A stretch of 5,545 nucleotides of DNA. It comes from CAISIP01 sp031367285 (lineage in GTDB: Bacteria; Pseudomonadota; Gammaproteobacteria; Burkholderiales; Burkholderiaceae_C). Shown piece after piece: positions 4,356 through 5,545 of the stretch. The first letter of the stretch is position 1; every line of letters starts with the position of its first letter. Made by a program: the position numbers and the translations under genes. The notes beneath the pieces are model-generated. The model searched no databases, had not been told where the DNA came from, and saw only the letters and a list, made by a program, of their open reading frames with translations. Location of the stretch: assembly GCA_031367285.1 (NCBI GenBank), contig JANLPN010000165.1, forward strand, positions 1 through 5,545. Reading direction: 5' to 3'.

Positions 4356-5545
4356 ATGACGCACCAACGGCAGGCCCTGTCCGTGCTGATAACAAGCACA
4401 TTCGCATTCACCGTGTGTTTCATGGTCTGGATGATGTTCGGCGTGATCGGTATTCCGATCAAGAAGGCGCTGGGACTCAACGCCACCGAGTTCGGATTGC
4501 TGACCGCGATGCCGGTGCTGGCCGGTTCATTGGTCCGTGTACCGCTGGGCATCTGGACCGACCGGTTCGGCGGGCGCATCGTCATGGCCATCCTGATGGC
4601 GGTGACCGTGCCCGCGATCTGGCTCATGAGCTACGCCACCGCCTACTGGCACTTCCTGCTCATCGGACTGTGTGTCGGCCTGGCCGGCGGCTCGTTCTCG
4701 GTCGGCACCCCTTACGTGGCACGCTGGTTTCCCAAGCACAACCAGGGCTTCGCGATGGGCGTGTACGGCGCCGGCAATTCAGGCGCGGCTGTCAACAAGT
4801 TCGTGGCACCCGCCCTGGTCGTAGCCTTCGGCTGGGCCATGGTGCCGCAGGTCTACGCGGCCATCATGCTGGGTGCCGTTGTGCTGTTCTGGATGTTCAG
4901 CTACAGCGATCCGGCACACCTGGTGCCTTCCAACACCAAATTCAGCGACCAGCTCAAGATGCTCAAGGAGCCCAAGGTCCTGAAGTACTGCCAGTACTAC
5001 TCGATCGTGTTCGGCGGTTACGTGGCGCTGTCTTTGTGGATGGTGCAGTACTACGTGGGCGAATTCGGGCTGGACATCCGCGCCGCGGCGCTTCTGGCCG
5101 CATGTTTCTCGCTGCCGGGCGGCGTGTTGCGCGCCGCAGGCGGTTGGCTGTCGGACAAATACGGCGCGCACAGCGTGACCTGGTGGGTCTTGTGGGTCAG
5201 CTGGATCTGCCTGTTCCTGCTCAGTTATCCGCAGACCGATTTCACGATTCTTACCGCATCGGGGCCGCGCAGCTTCCACCTCGGCCTGAACGTCTACCAG
5301 TTCACCGGCCTGATGTTTCTGCTGGGCACCGCCTTCGCGTTCGGCAAGGCGAGCGTCTTCAAGTACATCAGCGAAGACTATCCCGAAAACATCGGCACGG
5401 TCAGCGGCATCGTCGGGCTGGCCGGCGGTATGGGTGGCTTTGTGCTGCCGATCCTGTTCGGCGCGTTGATGGACCTGACCGGCATCCGCTCCAGCGCCTT
5501 CATGCTGATGTACGGCGTGGTCTGGGTGTCGCTGATCTGGATGTA
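4356..5545 (+). CDS. narK: NarK1-type nitrate/nitrite transporter (3' end outside window)
   Basis: A major facilitator superfamily inner-membrane protein of the nitrate/nitrite porter family. In all, 396 codons are present, ending in LIWM; the NarK1 group usually ends only a little further on, so it is nearly complete. Diagnostic features: R61 in helix 2 (SLVRVPLGIWTDR), matching the substrate-binding Arg of E. coli NarK; the MFS signature GIWTDRFGGR (65-74); the first nitrate signature GVYGAGNSGAAVNKF (135-149); a second conserved Arg, R259, in GGVLRAAGGWLSDKYG; and the second nitrate signature GIVGLAGGMGGFVLP (351-365). The N-terminus MTHQRQALSVL and the segment DPAHLVPSN (185-193) are typical of NarK1, thought to be a proton-coupled nitrate importer. 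ATG 4356 is the only suitable start, with no in-frame ATG or GTG just upstream. It follows narXL after 161 bp of likely control sequence, and narK2 or narGHJI are expected next. Confidence 0.95.
   Translation, partial: MTHQRQALSVLITSTFAFTVCFMVWMMFGVIGIPIKKALGLNATEFGLLTAMPVLAGSLVRVPLGIWTDRFGGRIVMAILMAVTVPAIWLMSYATAYWHFLLIGLCVGLAGGSFSVGTPYVARWFPKHNQGFAMGVYGAGNSGAAVNKFVAPALVVAFGWAMVPQVYAAIMLGAVVLFWMFSYSDPAHLVPSNTKFSDQLKMLKEPKVLKYCQYYSIVFGGYVALSLWMVQYYVGEFGLDIRAAALLAACFSLPGGVLRAAGGWLSDKYGAHSVTWWVLWVSWICLFLLSYPQTDFTILTASGPRSFHLGLNVYQFTGLMFLLGTAFAFGKASVFKYISEDYPENIGTVSGIVGLAGGMGGFVLPILFGALMDLTGIRSSAFMLMYGVVWVSLIWM

Overview
The window looks like a high-GC betaproteobacterium, probably of the order Burkholderiales. 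This is inferred from base composition, codon use, and a NarX/NarL pair directly upstream of a NarK1-type transporter, the usual head of a nar respiratory nitrate reductase cluster in that group. No 16S or other phylogenetic marker is present, so the placement is tentative.

Left arm (1-1346, minus strand, read right to left): a short NnrS-family membrane protein of 206 aa, then a 172-aa protein with a zinc ribbon, one membrane helix and a bacterial PH domain, then the first 20 codons of a gene whose N-terminus resembles the isocitrate lyase/PEP mutase family. The NnrS-like protein is about half the usual family length. It keeps recognisable N- and C-termini but appears to lack the middle of the protein.

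Divergent control region (1347-1572): it holds a perfect FNR/Anr/Dnr-type box (TTGAT-CTGG-ATCAA, 1460-1473), placed to serve the nnrS-like gene, narX, or both.

Right arm (1573-5545, plus strand): narX (nitrate/nitrite sensor histidine kinase), narL (response regulator, 18 bp downstream with a good ribosome binding site), then a 161-bp intergenic region and narK1, which runs off the window end. The narL-narK gap holds a degenerate FNR-type box over the narL stop codon, a perfect 18-bp inverted repeat with the 7-2-7 geometry of NarL operators, a second copy of its half-site, a consensus NarL heptamer, and a hairpin ending at the narK start.

Taken together: NarX senses nitrate or nitrite in the periplasm and phosphorylates NarL. 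NarL and an FNR-type anaerobic regulator then probably control narK and the nitrate reductase genes expected beyond the window. The divergent NnrS-like protein fits the nitric oxide stress side of denitrification. No mobile element, CRISPR array, tRNA or rRNA was seen. The system is largely a known one; the least ordinary points are the shortened NnrS and the layered narL-narK control region.
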